Assembly: GCA_020746835.1 (NCBI GenBank)
Contig: JAGPNK010000006.1
Coordinates: forward strand, 682,001-746,000
Reading direction: 5' to 3'
Source of the DNA: Stachybotrys elegans
Taxonomy: Eukaryota; Ascomycota; Sordariomycetes; Hypocreales; Stachybotryaceae
DNA length: 64,000 nucleotides
Program-made: the position numbers and the translations under genes
Shown here: positions 12,384 to 24,227 of the stretch, one piece after another
Numbering within the stretch: the stretch's first letter is position 1
Layout: each line of letters opens with the position of its first letter
The notes under the pieces: model-generated
Told to the model about the DNA's origin: nothing
The model's database searches: none
Seen by the model: the letters and a program-made list of their open reading frames with translations, nothing else

Positions 12384-14216
12384 TCATTCAATGCAGGCTA
12401 ATGCCACGCCCGCTCCTATCAACGCACTCTCCTCAGCTGGTACCAGCTCGATGCTACCCTGCTCCATCCCAGCGCTTTCTAGGAGCTGGTCCACGTAGCG
12501 CTGGCAGCTCGCTCGATATCCTGGATACTTCTCAATGACACCACCATTGCAAGCAATTGTCGTGACTGGGAGGGAGAGATCAGCTGTAGCCTTCTCTCGT
12601 TCCGAGGACCCAGCCTCCAGGGTCTCAATGAATGCCCGCTGACTGTCCAGACGAAGGTCCCACAACGTATATATACATGTCGCAATGATAGCGCTGGAAC
12701 GGATCGAGATGAAGGATGCTAGTGATTGTAGGGCCGACATATCGGACGCGGTAGGTTGGTGAGGGGAGGGATGTCGGTCGGCAAACACCTTCCTTGCCTC
12801 AACGAGATCAGAGGTTTCGTCCCTACGATTGTTAGTCTCTTGAGCGCACGAGGAGCAATACGAAAAAAAAAAAAAAAAACCAATGGGAGAAGAGAAGAAA
12901 CCATAAAACATACCCTTCAATAATAGCAAGCGTGTCAGCTCCCATAGAATACGGGCTCATAAGCGAAGACGGGACGACACCTCCAAATATACCCGTAGAT
13001 TCGATGGCATCGATGAGAGCTAACCTTCCCAACTCGCCAATATACATGCCGCTCACCAGGTATTCCAGGGGCTGGAAGTCTGGTTTTGGGTGCCCCGCAA
13101 GCAGCTGGTGATCCCATCTCATGAGCGGCAGCATGCCCTTGCCAAACATGCTCAGCTCGGTATTGACAATGACATGGCTAGCCTCGTCGAACCAACTTGA
13201 TGGTCGCTCGCCATACTTGAATCGTCCGATGAGCGAGGTGGGGAGGTATGCGGCAATATTGAAGCCCGTGCCGAGGATGAGACCAAAGCGTGTAGACGTG
13301 TGTGAGTAAGACTGCGAAAGCAGACAGGCGCTGGAATCGTTGAGAATTGCCTGAAGCTCGACGCTGAGGCCTTGGTTCTTGCAAGCCAGCCCAACGATGT
13401 CCTTCAAGTCCTGGCCTTTCAAGCCTTTGTTTGCGAGGAACCCCTTGCCCATATCCTGAAGCCTGCCGCTTCCGAGGGACGTTTGTCTGTTGCGAGTCAG
13501 CCCAGCCGGCGGTGTAACATGGCACGCGGAAAAACTCACTCAATGGGGAAACTCCATGAGAGAGCCATAGGGATGGCTTGGTTGCTCTCCTCCTTGACCT
13601 GCCTCTCATCGAGCGTCTCCACTATCCTCGCCGCCATCCAGTCGAAAAATGCCATGCCTTCCAATGCCTTGATGGGCTGATCAATACGAAAGGAACGGAT
13701 GCTCACGACTTCGCTGACGATGCGTGCCGCCTCCGGCTGGAATCCCTTGAGTCCGATCAAAGCCACGCGCAAAGTCGATCCTCCGACATCCAGCGCGAGA
13801 TAGTGCCCTTTCTCTTCGCCCGTGGGAAGTTGATGAACATAGGAGGGGATCATGCATTGCGGATCTGAGCGGAGTCGCTCGATAAACTCCTTCTTCAGCC
13901 CGGAGGAGAGGCCGAGCAGTCCATCTCCGCTGACTGGTCCGATGAGGGCGGCCTCGGCCTCTTTGAGGAATTCCTGTATAGGTTTCAACGCGGACCGGTT
14001 GATGCTGGATTTTCCATTGGCGTCGACAACGAGGGGGTTGACCCAGTAGGCTAAGATGGCCTGTATAAGAGACTTGCCCCGAATAAGGCTCTTAACGATG
14101 GCTGCGAAGAACGACTTCCGAAAGGCCGACATTGCAGAAACGAATGGCTGCATGACATCGGGAATAGAAAGAAGGGACAGAAGGGGACACGGCTTGATAT
14201 GTACCGCAAAATCCAC
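12384..14216 (-). CDS. hxk3: Hexokinase-family sugar kinase, probable GlcNAc kinase
   Basis: Probable N-acetylglucosamine kinase making GlcNAc-6-phosphate in the cytosol. Exons (minus strand) 13540-14216, 12914-13486 and 12384-12822. The first ATG gives 562 residues; starts at 14153 and 14132 (534 residues, MSAFRKS) are equally plausible. Hexokinase landmarks are present in order: phosphate-1 loop LDVGGSTLRVALIGL, SWSFPIE, a GKGF block, NDSSACLL with the catalytic Asp, LGTGFNIAAYLP as phosphate-2 loop, NTELSMFG, and EESALIGAGVALAC at the C-terminus. These diverge from ordinary glucose hexokinases (which have FTFSFP and WTKGF), fitting the separate HXK3 branch. The gene sits at the edge of the GlcNAc cluster, divergent from the deaminase; cluster position is the main reason for the substrate call. 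Confidence 0.85.
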
Positions 14217-14630
14217 TCGTTACACGAGTCTATGGAGAGGCGAGAAACACCTAGCCAAGTAGGAGAGGGAAGAGAGGGAGGTAGGGTGCGGTGAGGTGAG
14301 ATGGTGTTGTGGAAATGGTAGCAGTCGTAGTAGCAGTAGCAACGAATGGAGGCAAATGGTAAGCCAGAGGACCAGAAACACGCCAAATTAGATGGATGGT
14401 ATCCGCGATATGACCTCTACCAAGTGCCGGGCATGGAACGATCGACAGGCACTGAAAAAGGGCAGGTCCCAGGGCAGGAATACGAGCGCCACGTCTTGGA
14501 TGGAACCAAGGCTGCTGAAAGGTGCGATCTCAAACACGGAACTGGTTGGCCATAGGGCATAGGATGCAGGATTATAGCCCGCTCTGTCGTCCTTGCAGGG
14601 ACGGATGGCGGAATGCTACCGGAGGTTGTC

Positions 14631-14709
14631 GGTGTGTATGCGTGTCAGTGGGTGAGTGTGTGCGCGCGTGTCTATGTGTATGCGTATGTGTGTGTGCGCG
14701 TGCGTGTGG
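14631..14709. repeat. Imperfect GT/GC alternating tract
   Basis: About 80 bp of GTGTGT, GCGCGC and TATGTG units, almost entirely alternating purine-pyrimidine, a composition that can adopt Z-DNA. It lies in the hxk3/dam1 divergent region about 400-500 bp upstream of the hxk3 starts. Confidence 0.75.
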
Positions 14710-16224
14710 CAGCACCGGCAGCGCCTAACAGTAGAGGCGGCAGTCAGGGGACAATGAGCGACGGCGTCGGAAGTAGCACGGTAACATAACGCCTCCTGTA
14801 GAAGATTGATGGAAAGGAGGGCCGTATCGTATCGTAGGAGGCCAAGGACAGGCTGGCCCGAGAAATGGGGATCCCGGAGCCAACGTCGCACACACAGCGA
14901 CCGCCCTAGGCAAGGTAGATCGGGCAATGTAGAGAGACACAAGAGGCACCGAGGAGTCCACTACAGCCCTGAGATGGGCAGACGGGTACACGACCCCCAG
15001 AGCAAGCGAATGTTGGTTGCGCCTCGCCAACGTATGGGTAACAGTAACCTAAGGATGTACCTTTGCATATCTCGCATCCTCAATTCCTCATTGCCCAGCC
15101 AGGCGGGGAAGAGGCGAGCAGGCGGACGGCACATGCTATAGCGTAGCGCAGCGGTAAAGGGGGCGAGAGGAGCCATTGTCGGGGGCACGCTGCGCTGGGC
15201 GCTGGCCGCCGCCGCTGTTTCCGCGGGATTCGCCGTGTGATTGATTGTCGGAGACCTTCTGCCTTCTGGGAGGTTGTAACGTTGCGATGGATCGCGGCGA
15301 CAGTGGAGTCTCTGTCCAGTCCGGCGAGATGAGAGGTAAAAGGGCTGGCTGTCCAAGCTCCAAACCAGGGTCTACCAAAGGGAATTTGTTAGTGCAAGGT
15401 AATGGTGGGGGAAGCGCTGATCGTGCTAACATTGAGCGTCCATTTGAGATTCCTTGTTGCACATTGGACCTCTCCGAGACCTTACCAAGGCTTACATACA
15501 GTACATCCCCCGTGGACTGCAAGCAGGGATCCATTGCGGGTGACTTGCGGAGACGGCTCTGAATGGATGGATGGATCTAAGGATGGATCGTGGATGGAAG
15601 GCCAAGAGGGTGCATGACCGATGAGGTGGAGGGGAGACAAACAGGCCATGATGAGGGTGTCAAGGCGTCAAGGCGTGTAGGCTGTCACTTCACTATCCCT
15701 CTGGTGGCTTCTGGTGTGCTTCTCTGGCAGGGGGGGCTTGAGGAAGGAAGGGATTACCTGTGTGGGGTCGAGCCACGTTCCACGTTCCACGTTCCATGCA
15801 CCCCAATTCTCTAACCCTCCATCTTCAAGCAACATCAACCTCAACCTCCATGATTATCAAGACCCATGCTTGGTGGAGGGACGGCGTATCGATGCAACTA
15901 CGCTACCATCTTACAACCCGGCCGCCCTGGCCACCGGCCTAAATGTGATGGAACCCCCCATCCGCTGGATGCCACATGCAACCCTTCGGGACGTCAGAAC
16001 GCCACCAACTCTCGCTGCGCCCTTAGAATCAGGCCTTGTGCTGGCGTGGATGTCTGGTGATTTCAGGGACCTTCGAGCCTCAGCGCCTGCCCTGCGTGCG
16101 CATGCTCGGGATGCGACGGCATCGCCCTCTTCTGCCTGTCCTGCAGCATCTTGGGTAACCTTCTGACAGGTAACCTTTCAGGGTTCGTCAGTGACGGGAA
16201 CTAAGCCTCTAGCGCCGCCCATAT

Positions 16225-16231
16225 CACAAAA
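16225..16231 (+). promoter_or_regulatory. Candidate Ndt80-type (MSE-like) site upstream of dam1
   Basis: CACAAAA matches the core CRCAAAW of the yeast Ndt80 middle sporulation element. It lies about 630 bp before the deaminase start, in the region shared with hxk3. A seven-base core is expected by chance in a region this size, so this is only a candidate. Confidence 0.25.
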
Positions 16232-16862
16232 CCGCACTTTCCGTGGCGCCATCAAAAGGATCGCACACCATGACAGGACATGGCGAAGTGGTGCCGACCC
16301 GACGGCCCTACTCCAGCCTGTTTGTATGTGCTGCAAGCCTCGGTCTATTGTCAGACGCCGCAGAGCCTTCCCACGCTGGTAATTGGGCCCCATCAACCGC
16401 GAAGGTGGTCTCGGGATACCCAATCGTAGGGCCGTATCGTTCACGTTGCGGTCATTTTTTGTATCAAGACCTCTGGGATGTTGCTTGATTCGGCGACGAC
16501 TACTCCATCTGGGGTCTTGTGTGTGACTGACGTCTCCCATATCATACAGTGACGTTCCATCTGTCGGCCACCACCATCACCTTTCGCTATCATCGGGACC
16601 ACATGGGCCACCTGGACCACCATGGGAGCCTAGTGCTCCAATGAGGCTTATGAGGCAAATCGTCAGGATGGAACCCGAGAGTCCAGTTGCACATACCAGT
16701 GGAGTTCTACCTTCCTCTGGTCCCCTCATAAGCTCCTCCATCCAGCGAGCGTTCTGCCCTCTCATGAATCTTGAACCTCTGGTCACAGCTGGACGCAACA
16801 TTATCCAGACATCCTGACCGTTTCTTCCATCCACTGCACTGTACCCCATTTATTTCCTAGCC

Positions 16863-18046
16863 ATGAGGTTCATCATTCGTGACGATGCCGACGCGGCCAG
16901 CGTCTACGTCGCCAACTACATCGTGGAGCGTATCAAGCATTTCCGTCCCACACCACAGAACCCCTTCGTGTTGGGCCTCCCAACCGGGTCTAGTCCCCTG
17001 GGTGTCTACAAGACCCTGGTTGAGAAATATAAGGCTGGCGAGGTGAGCAAAGTTGGTGTCTGTTGTACCTGACAATGGCGGTTCTGATGTCCATATATAG
17101 ATTTCCTTTGAGAATGTTGTCACTTTCAACATGGATGAGTACGTGGGGATCCCACGCGACCACCCCGAGTCTTATCACTCGTTCATGTGGAAGCACTTCT
17201 TCTCACATGTCAACATCCACCCCTCCAATGTCCACATCTTAGATGGCAATGCTCCCAACCTCGAGGCCGAATGTGTTGCCTACGAGGACGCCATCAAGAA
17301 GGCTGGTGGTATCGACCTCTTCCTTGCTGGCATTGGCGAGGATGGTCACATTGCCTTCAATGAGCCGGGCTCCAGCTTGGCAAGCCGCACCCGTGTCAAG
17401 ACCCTTGCCTATGACACCATCCTGGCAAACTCCCGCTTCTTTGACAATGATGTCTCCAAGGTGCCCAAGATGGCCCTGACAGTAGGCGTTCAGACTGTAC
17501 TGGAAGCCAGAGAGGTCGTCGCTATCATTCTCGGACAGCGCAAGTCGCTGGCTCTGCAGCGGTGTATTGAGCAGGGAGTCAACCACATGTGGACGTTATC
17601 CAGCCTTCAGCTACACCCTCACCCCATGATTGTGGCTGATGAAGATGCCACACTGGAGCTGCAAGTCAAGACCGTCAAGGTATGTAGCCACTCGGAATGC
17701 AACTCTGCCCGTGCTAGCTGACACACCACAGTACTTCAAAAGCATCGAGAAGGTTGCTCTGGAGCAGGGCTTCGAGCAAATACTCCCCTCCAAGATCCGC
17801 TCAGGGAACGGGCCTATCCCAGAGACCAAGGTTGATGAGGTGGCATCTCCCACCATTCTCTCGCCGCAGCCCACCACATCTCGCCTCCTGCGTGCCACAC
17901 CAGCCATGGAATATCCTGTGCGGTCTGTATCTCCGGACCTTATCCCGGACCGTATGGCCTCGCGCATCCCTGAGCCCAATCTTAACCGTAGGCTCACTCC
18001 CAACCCAGAGCAGCAGCACATTCCCCTCACAGTAAACGCCTACTAA
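16863..18046 (+). CDS. dam1: Glucosamine-6-phosphate deaminase (NagB/Dam1)
   Basis: Converts glucosamine-6-phosphate to fructose-6-phosphate and ammonia, the last step of GlcNAc catabolism; cytosolic. Exons 16863-17042, 17101-17679 and 17732-18046 give 357 residues. The catalytic residues fall at the same numbers as in E. coli NagB: Asp72 in MDEYVG, and Asp141, His143 and Glu148 within [12 protein letters not shown]. The substrate loop LPTGSSPLG is near residue 40. The catalytic fold ends at about residue 270; the third exon adds ~80 residues rich in Pro, Ser and Arg that NagB of bacteria (266 residues) and animals (~280-290) lack. AATAAA-type signals follow the stop. Divergent from hxk3 and convergent with ron1 within the cluster. 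Confidence 0.96.
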
Positions 18047-18097
18047 ATAGGTCCTGCTGGGTGAACCAAGCTTGAGAAGCGAGGGGGCAGAGGAAAC

Positions 18098-18120
18098 AAT
18101 AAATTGTATGAATAAATAAA
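18098..18120 (+). promoter_or_regulatory. Poly(A)-signal-like AATAAA cluster after dam1
   Basis: Three AATAAA hexamers (18098, 18111, 18115) 50-75 bp after the dam1 stop codon, in a position expected for 3' end formation. Confidence 0.6.
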
Positions 18121-18405
18121 AATAGGGAGGAACTTTCGGGCGAAATTATCTTATGTAGGGCTTGACCAATTTTGAATGCTTGATGAATATAAGGCTTTTG
18201 AGTGTTTCCAAGACCGTCGAATATCGCCTATCAGTGTATGTCGTCGCTCGTCGATCGCGCAAATGGAGACTTCAATACGCCAATTTATGTCACATTGGGG
18301 TTCAATTTCCCGCAGAAGAAAATGTAACCAATAGAGCTGACACATACGAGGCCCAGCTTATAGACCATTAATTAATTTACCAAAGCATTATCTATCATGG
18401 AATAT

Positions 18406-18420
18406 CCCCCCCCCCCCCCC
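18406..18420. repeat. C15 homopolymer
   Basis: Fifteen consecutive C in the dam1/ron1 convergent region, followed by T and five more C. On the ron1 sense strand this is a G run beyond the stop codon. Confidence 0.9.
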
Positions 18421-18797
18421 TCCCCCTCTTCTACATGGCACGTTCGCTCTTTCACTTCAGCATCACAGCTCTTCAGACTGGCAACTTGGGAACCGGGTTT
18501 TAGGAAATGAAGTAAGCCCGCTATCAGTGAAGATAAACGCCAACGCAGTATAACACAATATCGCATGCGCCTCAAGTAACTGGATTCCGCAGTGTCTGCT
18601 ATACAACATACATTCTCAACCCTGGGTATAATCTAACACCCCACTCGCTCCATTTGCTTAGTCCTGCCAAACAACCCAATAAAGGACCTACCAGCTCATG
18701 AGGTCGCGTGTAAAGCTATGATACAAAAACAGACAAAAAATATTAAGCATCGTAATTCGTAACATCTCCGGCAGGAGATACCAGCAGTCGTACAGCC

Positions 18798-20535
18798 TCA
18801 ATCGGCAGCAAAGTACCTCTTGGTTTTGCTTTGCATCTGCTGTGCCTTGACCTCGGGCGGTACGATAGTATGATGAACAACATGTGGCCGGTAGACTGCA
18901 TCGACGGGTGGTGTCCTGGGGATGTCAGACAGAGCAAAAAATATGTAAAGGGAGGCAGAATATCCTTACCAGTCATCCACAGTCAGGGGAAAGTATTCAT
19001 ATAAGGGATCGGCCTCTTCAGGCGGACTGCTGCCAGCATTCAACCCAACCACGTTGATAGCCTTTCCGAGTCTCGGGCTCTGCAGCTCAGCACTGGACCG
19101 ATTTGGACTTCGTTCATCCTCGGAAAGAGAGAGACTGATGGGCAATGAGGTGTTTTGTGGCCGCGTCTGGTGATGACTCAGTTGGCTGGCAAGTTTGGTC
19201 GCGCCATTTGATTCTCTTGACCATGACGGAATAGGTGGCTTGACGACACTCGGAGACATGGCCACTCTCTTGGAAGGATGTGGGCTTTGGGTCGGCTGCG
19301 GCTGAGTGAAGGACTGAGGATTTGTCCAGTCGTTGGTCTGCAAATGCTGTCAATCACTGTGTGATAAACCTAATGGGGCTGGCATACCTGGATTGGAGTC
19401 GAGGATTGGGTTTTGACCGTGGTGGCCTGCATGTTGTCGACACCAGGCTTGGCGGCTGTGCCCTCCGAGCCAGCCGTATTCTTTCTTTCCAACTTCTTCT
19501 CTCCAGTCAGCGGCACATCCTTGCGGCTATCAAAGTTTCTTGGACTGCGTCCCCGCACTATGACGGGCCCTGATTGTATTTCTGTAATCTTGATGGTGTC
19601 ACCAGATGTTGTCTTTCCAAGGAGGTTTATTTGAACAACGTAATGCTGCTGGAGGCCTTTCCTTCTCCCGTTATTCGCTGTAGCGTGCTTAAACTGCAGC
19701 CGTTTCCAGGATACAGGGATGGAAACTAGGTTCGCGTCGAGCTCATGGCCCGAACTCATGTCCAGAGTGATGTGTGGAGGAGCGGCTGCTACTTTAATAT
19801 CTTCCCCAGGAGGGGCGTTGGAGCTTTTCCAGGGTATGGATATGATTTCCGTCGCTTTGCCCTCAATCGATTCTGCGGCTGTGATGGATGCCGAAAGCTC
19901 AGATATGGGTAGTTGATTGCCATGTTCGTCGATGATATGAGAAATACCGCGAGATAGAGTGATCTGGCCAGAGCATTGCCAGAGATTGCGCCGGTAGCAT
20001 GTCAACTCCAGAGGTCGGCCCTCGCTGTTATCTCCGCCGAACACGTCCTCGGCGACGAAGAACATGCCGTAGAGCTCGGCGCTCATGGTGACGTCTGCAA
20101 ACTTTCCCGAGTCATCTGCAACGGTAGCGTGCATGACGGGATCGGAGAAGCCGAGGAGTTTATTATCAAGCTCCTGGGGGGAGGATTCATCATTGTGGGC
20201 TTCTTGCTTTGGTGGTGGCTCGAATTGCCTCGCGTATATGAAGGGGTCTTCGAAGGTGCTGTTGGCAAAATTATCGAAGTCGTAGGCGGGAGTGAAGGGA
20301 AGCGGCGGCAGGGCGGCGCCGTCACTGGCAGGCATACACCATCAGTACGTGACATAGGGGCTTGTATCATGGCTGGGCTGGCTGTGCGCCGGTCTTACAG
20401 GAGAGCGTCATCAAATGAGAGTTCCTGGTCGAAGCCCTCCATAACCAGAGGCTGCGCGGAGGCGTGGCTCATCCCTATGGAGTCACCGGTCGCCGCGCCA
20501 GACGACATGGCCGGCATGGAGTTGAAAGTGGCCAT
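18798..20535 (-). CDS. ron1: Ndt80-family (PhoG-like) transcription factor, RON1 type
   Basis: Ndt80-fold DNA-binding regulator; the cluster-borne homologue in Trichoderma reesei (RON1) controls GlcNAc catabolic genes. Exons (minus strand) 20399-20535, 19388-20324, 18970-19337 and 18798-18915 give 519 residues; all phases close. The Ndt80 DNA-binding domain covers about residues 130-325: ELTCYRRNLWQCSG opens its core, VSWKRLQFKHATANNGRRKG lies in the middle, and GPVIVRGRSPRNF is the family signature near its end. The N-terminus is acidic; the C-terminal ~190 residues are Ser/Pro/Gln-rich, likely an activation region, ending in KTKRYFAAD. It lies between dam1 and dac1, consistent with pathway-specific control. 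Regulatory function is by homology and position, not shown by this sequence. Confidence 0.92.
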
Positions 20536-21764
20536 GGCATCGTTCGGCGGCCCAGGCTGAGGACTCGGATCGCGGCGAGGCTACGGCAAGGTTGGCGCGC
20601 AGGGAGCCCGACAAAAATCAATAGCCAGCGTTCGGAGCGCCGGGCGGCGAGGTAGCAGAAAAGGTGCCCCTCGTCAAGTCGATGGCAGGTATGCTGGCAA
20701 TCCAAGTGGTGAGGAGGCTATGGATGGCGGTGGTGTGGTGTTGCGGGTGGCTGCAATAACAATAGGGAGCTAGAATCTCCGCACTAGAGGCAGGCGACAA
20801 GCGACCCCATGCTGTTGTTGCTAAATGCAGAGCCCTTGAACCTTTTTGCTTGGTAGATACGCCGGCTAGCAGGCAGCCTAGCAATCGCATGGGAGAGAGA
20901 ACGCGCAGCCCAGTAAGGCAGGTGGAGAGTACTAGGGCTACCTATAGCGGCCCTCCGATTAAACCCAGAAGCTGCTCCTATTGGCCCAGGAGCTCCTTAG
21001 ATGGGGCTGTCGGGGGGGGGGGGGGGGGGAGCATTGCTGGAGAGAGCCAAAGTAATTTGTAGGCGGCGAAGTACACTTGCGATAGGACGGGCAGGTACAG
21101 CATATCGCCATGTACAGTGGCCGTTCCTCAAGTACAGGCGCTGGCCAGTGGAGTATTTACTCCCCGACCGCCCGCCCGCCTCCCCGCGATTGATCCATTA
21201 AACAAAGCCAAGTCAGGCCAATAAATCCGGGTGGCTCCATCCTCGTCAGGGTTTCGTTTCGTCCCATATCTTCACGTTGACATTCCCGAACCGTTTATCG
21301 TCATGATCGGCAGCCAAAGCCGGGATGAAGAGCACCTGCATATCGTCAAAATGGTGGGCAGCAGGAGGCGATGCAGAGCTATATCCGTACTCCGTACTTG
21401 GGGTTGCAGTTACAGGATGGCGGCCGTCACCCCGCCTTCACTCCCTCCACGGCTGACATGGGCAGGAGCACATTGGAAAAGGCAGCTACCTCGAGACTCG
21501 AAACAGATTCGCCGCCGAGGGGCCGCCCAGCCCATATCCAATTGATTCAAAACAAGCGTGTATTCGACTCCATCTAATCCTTGTACGCCATCTTCTCTCT
21601 GTCTCACCAACTAAACCACATCTACATGGTTCGTGAGACACAATGGTAGGCTGAGCGCTACTTGGCGCCAATGCATGCCTGCATACAGTGTTTCGAGTCT
21701 AGAACCTGCTCCGAGCTCATCGAAGAATAGAGAAGAAGAGATTGAGGAAATAGGAGACGCGGTT
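20536..21764. promoter_or_regulatory. ron1 upstream region and dac1 3' region
   Basis: 1.2 kb between two minus-strand cluster genes with no supported gene. A run of 18 G at 21012-21029 lies about 480 bp upstream of the ron1 start. Confidence 0.5.
21012..21029. repeat. G18 homopolymer
   Basis: Eighteen consecutive G in the ron1 upstream region (C18 on the ron1 sense strand). Long G runs can form quadruplexes and are prone to sequencing error, so the exact length is uncertain. Confidence 0.85.
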
Positions 21765-23209
21765 TTACATGGGCCTTGTAGCATGCGAGACCCTGCTGCC
21801 AAACTTCCAAACTTCGTCCAGCACCAGCTGCTGCGCTCCTCCAACGTTTTCCTCCGAGAAGATGACGAGATCTGCGTCGGCTCCCGCATCCAGAGTTCCC
21901 TTGACGCCCTGGAGCCCAAGCATGGCGGCCGGAGTCGCCGTCACTGCTCTCAAGGCCCGGGGAATGCTGGACCCCGACCACTGCAGGAAGTTATTGACGC
22001 ACTCGAGGAGTGTGATGGAGCTAGTTGTGAGACATTGTCAGTCAGCCGCAAATCCAGGTGGCGCTTGGTAGCGTGTGCATGGGCTTGGGTTTGCCAACTC
22101 ACCTGCCGGCAATAGTGTTGGAGTTCTCGAGCAACAGCTTGGGCCCCTCCTTGACAATATTGCACTGCTGCTCGCCATTGGTCCACGGATACACTCCGTC
22201 GGGAAGCCCGACCAGATGCATGGCGTCGGTGACGAGTATGAACCCTTCGGGGTGGGCGTTGAAGGCAATCTTGACAGTGGTGGGATGCAGATGAATGCCG
22301 TCTGCAATGATGCCAAAGTATGGCCTGGGAAGACTCTCGGCAATGCCCAGGACGCCAAAAATCCCTGGGTTACGGTGGTGCAAGGGTCGCATCGCGTTGA
22401 ACAGGTGCGTTATCATAGTAGCACCTTGCGCCACTGCGGCTGAAGCATCCTCGTATGTGGCCTCGGAGTGGCCAATGGAGAATATGATATCCCTTGACCG
22501 CAACTCAGGGATCAGGTCCTGCATACGTCCGCGTTCTGGAGCCGCCGTCACCATCTTGACGGGGACGACATCGCCCTCGGACTGGGAAGTGATGTTCGCG
22601 ATGCCATAGCATTCCTCGACGTCCGCAATAGAGAATGCTTCCCTTAGAACCTCGACGTCGTGTACTCCGTTCTTTGTCGGATTGAGGAACGGCCCTTCGC
22701 AATGGGCACCGAGCGATTCGGCGCCATCTTCGGATATCCTCATCCGGCCTGAAGGCCCGAGGAACGGCAGAGCCTAAAGAGTGTCAGCCAGAGACAGGAC
22801 TTGCCGAGATGGATTTCTGTACCTTTTGATACAGCTCTGGCCTTTGGCTAGTGATTGTGGGGAGATACGAGGTCACTCCCGTCTTGATCAGTAGGTGGTT
22901 GAGCTCCTTGACCTTCTTGCCATATTGTGACATATCATCAAGGAGCGTGGAGAAGTTGAACCCGAACGCGCCATTGAGCTGAACATCAATCAACCCGGGG
23001 GCCACAATCCGACCGCCGAGGTCGATTGTCTCATCGGGCAACACGAGCTCATCATAGAAGGATGTCTGACTGTGGATAATCTTGCCAGATGCTGAGCTCA
23101 CCCAGAGGTCCTCGTGGACGAGCCTGTCACCCTTCAGCAGGCGGCAGTTGGTAAACTTTGTGAGGCCACCATTTCTGGGGCGAAGTGGGGGAGATAGAGC
23201 GATGGGCAT
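21765..23209 (-). CDS. dac1: N-acetylglucosamine-6-phosphate deacetylase (NagA/Dac1)
   Basis: Hydrolyses GlcNAc-6-phosphate to glucosamine-6-phosphate and acetate; cytosolic amidohydrolase. Exons (minus strand) 22823-23209, 22103-22773 and 21765-22020 give 437 residues. Key residues: metal-binding Glu155 in HCEGPF, His231 in GHSEATYEDA, His242 in THLFNAM; substrate His280 in ADGIHLH; catalytic Asp302 in VTDAMHL. The N-terminal DVQLNGAFG block replaces the HxH metal pair of other amidohydrolases, as in E. coli NagA, so a single-metal enzyme is likely. An in-frame upstream ATG at 23263 would add 18 residues; MPIALSPP at 23209 was preferred because the extension looks unlike the family. It is divergent from the GH3-GNAT gene, sharing about 1 kb of promoter. 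Confidence 0.95.
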
Positions 23210-24227
23210 GATGATGTCAAGAAGGCCAGACAGAGGGAACAAAGAATTTCTGATGCCGAACAAGAGGACCAGATGTCCAAAGCAGTCTGCTTGCCATCTC
23301 GATAGCAGGCCAGAAACCTCTGGTCCGCAAAGCAGAGGCTCGAGGGGTACTAGTACAGGCCGGCAGCACTGGTTGGGCCGGGCTTACCGTTGCTGTTTTT
23401 CGCCCCTCGGGGCCACACGATGAGTGCTTATCACATAAGGTGTCATGAAAGAGATGTGACAGTGGACCTTGACGTCTCGGTGATGACGGAAGCACCCGCC
23501 GGCGGCAGCGTGTTGGGCGAGGCATCGTAGCACATGGATCGAGGCCGGGCTTAGGATTCGTCCCCAGCTCACGAGCTTGCGTAGCATGTAGACTGAAGAG
23601 TGCCCAGCGCCCCATGGACACCACACCACATAAAAGAGGGCCTGTGATCCGCGCAGTCTCCAACCTCGCCTCTCTGGCTAGGTGCTACTGCTACTTACCC
23701 ACGACTGCTCCGGACCTCTTGCAACCGTTGCCTGCTACTGTGCCATCCTGCCGCTTCCATCGCCGCCATCGGCACCACCATTATTACCCAACCTTTCCCC
23801 TCTGGTGGTCTGGCTGTCTGGCTGTCTGGTATCTCGACGCTTCCAAGATCCACACCCCCGGGGACGGCGCCACGCAACCCCATGTAACGTTGACTTATAC
23901 ACCAAGGTGCCAGAACTATCAAGAAACCAAGTCCGGCCGAGACCCACGCCGTCGCCGGGTCACGACCCTCATTCCTACGGCCGAAAAGGGCAAATTCAAG
24001 AGCAAGCGCTGATAAGCAGCGAGTGCACGACAGTCAGCAGTCAGGCCCAATTTGTTGCACCCCAGTCAAAGGAGCAAAGAGGACTACTTTGATAACCGAT
24101 CTTTATCCGCGACCATCCGCCGCCACGGTTAGTACCTGCCACCACCCCTCCTCCCCCCTCTACTAGGGCGCTTTCCAATTCCTTGGCGCGGGTGTCTAGT
24201 AGGTAGGTACCGAGGCGTCTTCCCAGA
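23210..24227. promoter_or_regulatory. Divergent promoter region between dac1 and nag3
   Basis: About 1 kb between two divergent cluster genes, GC-rich with some CT-rich stretches. It probably carries shared regulatory sites; I found no exact CRCAAAW core in it by eye. No gene is supported. Confidence 0.5.

Larger units (their letters stand above)
14217..16862. promoter_or_regulatory. Long divergent promoter region between hxk3 and dam1
   Basis: 2.6 kb separating two divergent cluster genes with no convincing coding frame. It contains an alternating purine-pyrimidine GT tract and one Ndt80-type core CACAAAA at 16225-16231, listed separately. Confidence 0.55.
18047..18797. other. Intergenic between convergent dam1 and ron1
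   Basis: Shared 3' region of about 750 bp. AATAAA-like polyadenylation signals at 18098-18120 serve dam1. It is AT-rich and holds a run of 15 C at 18406-18420. No gene is seen. Confidence 0.6.
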
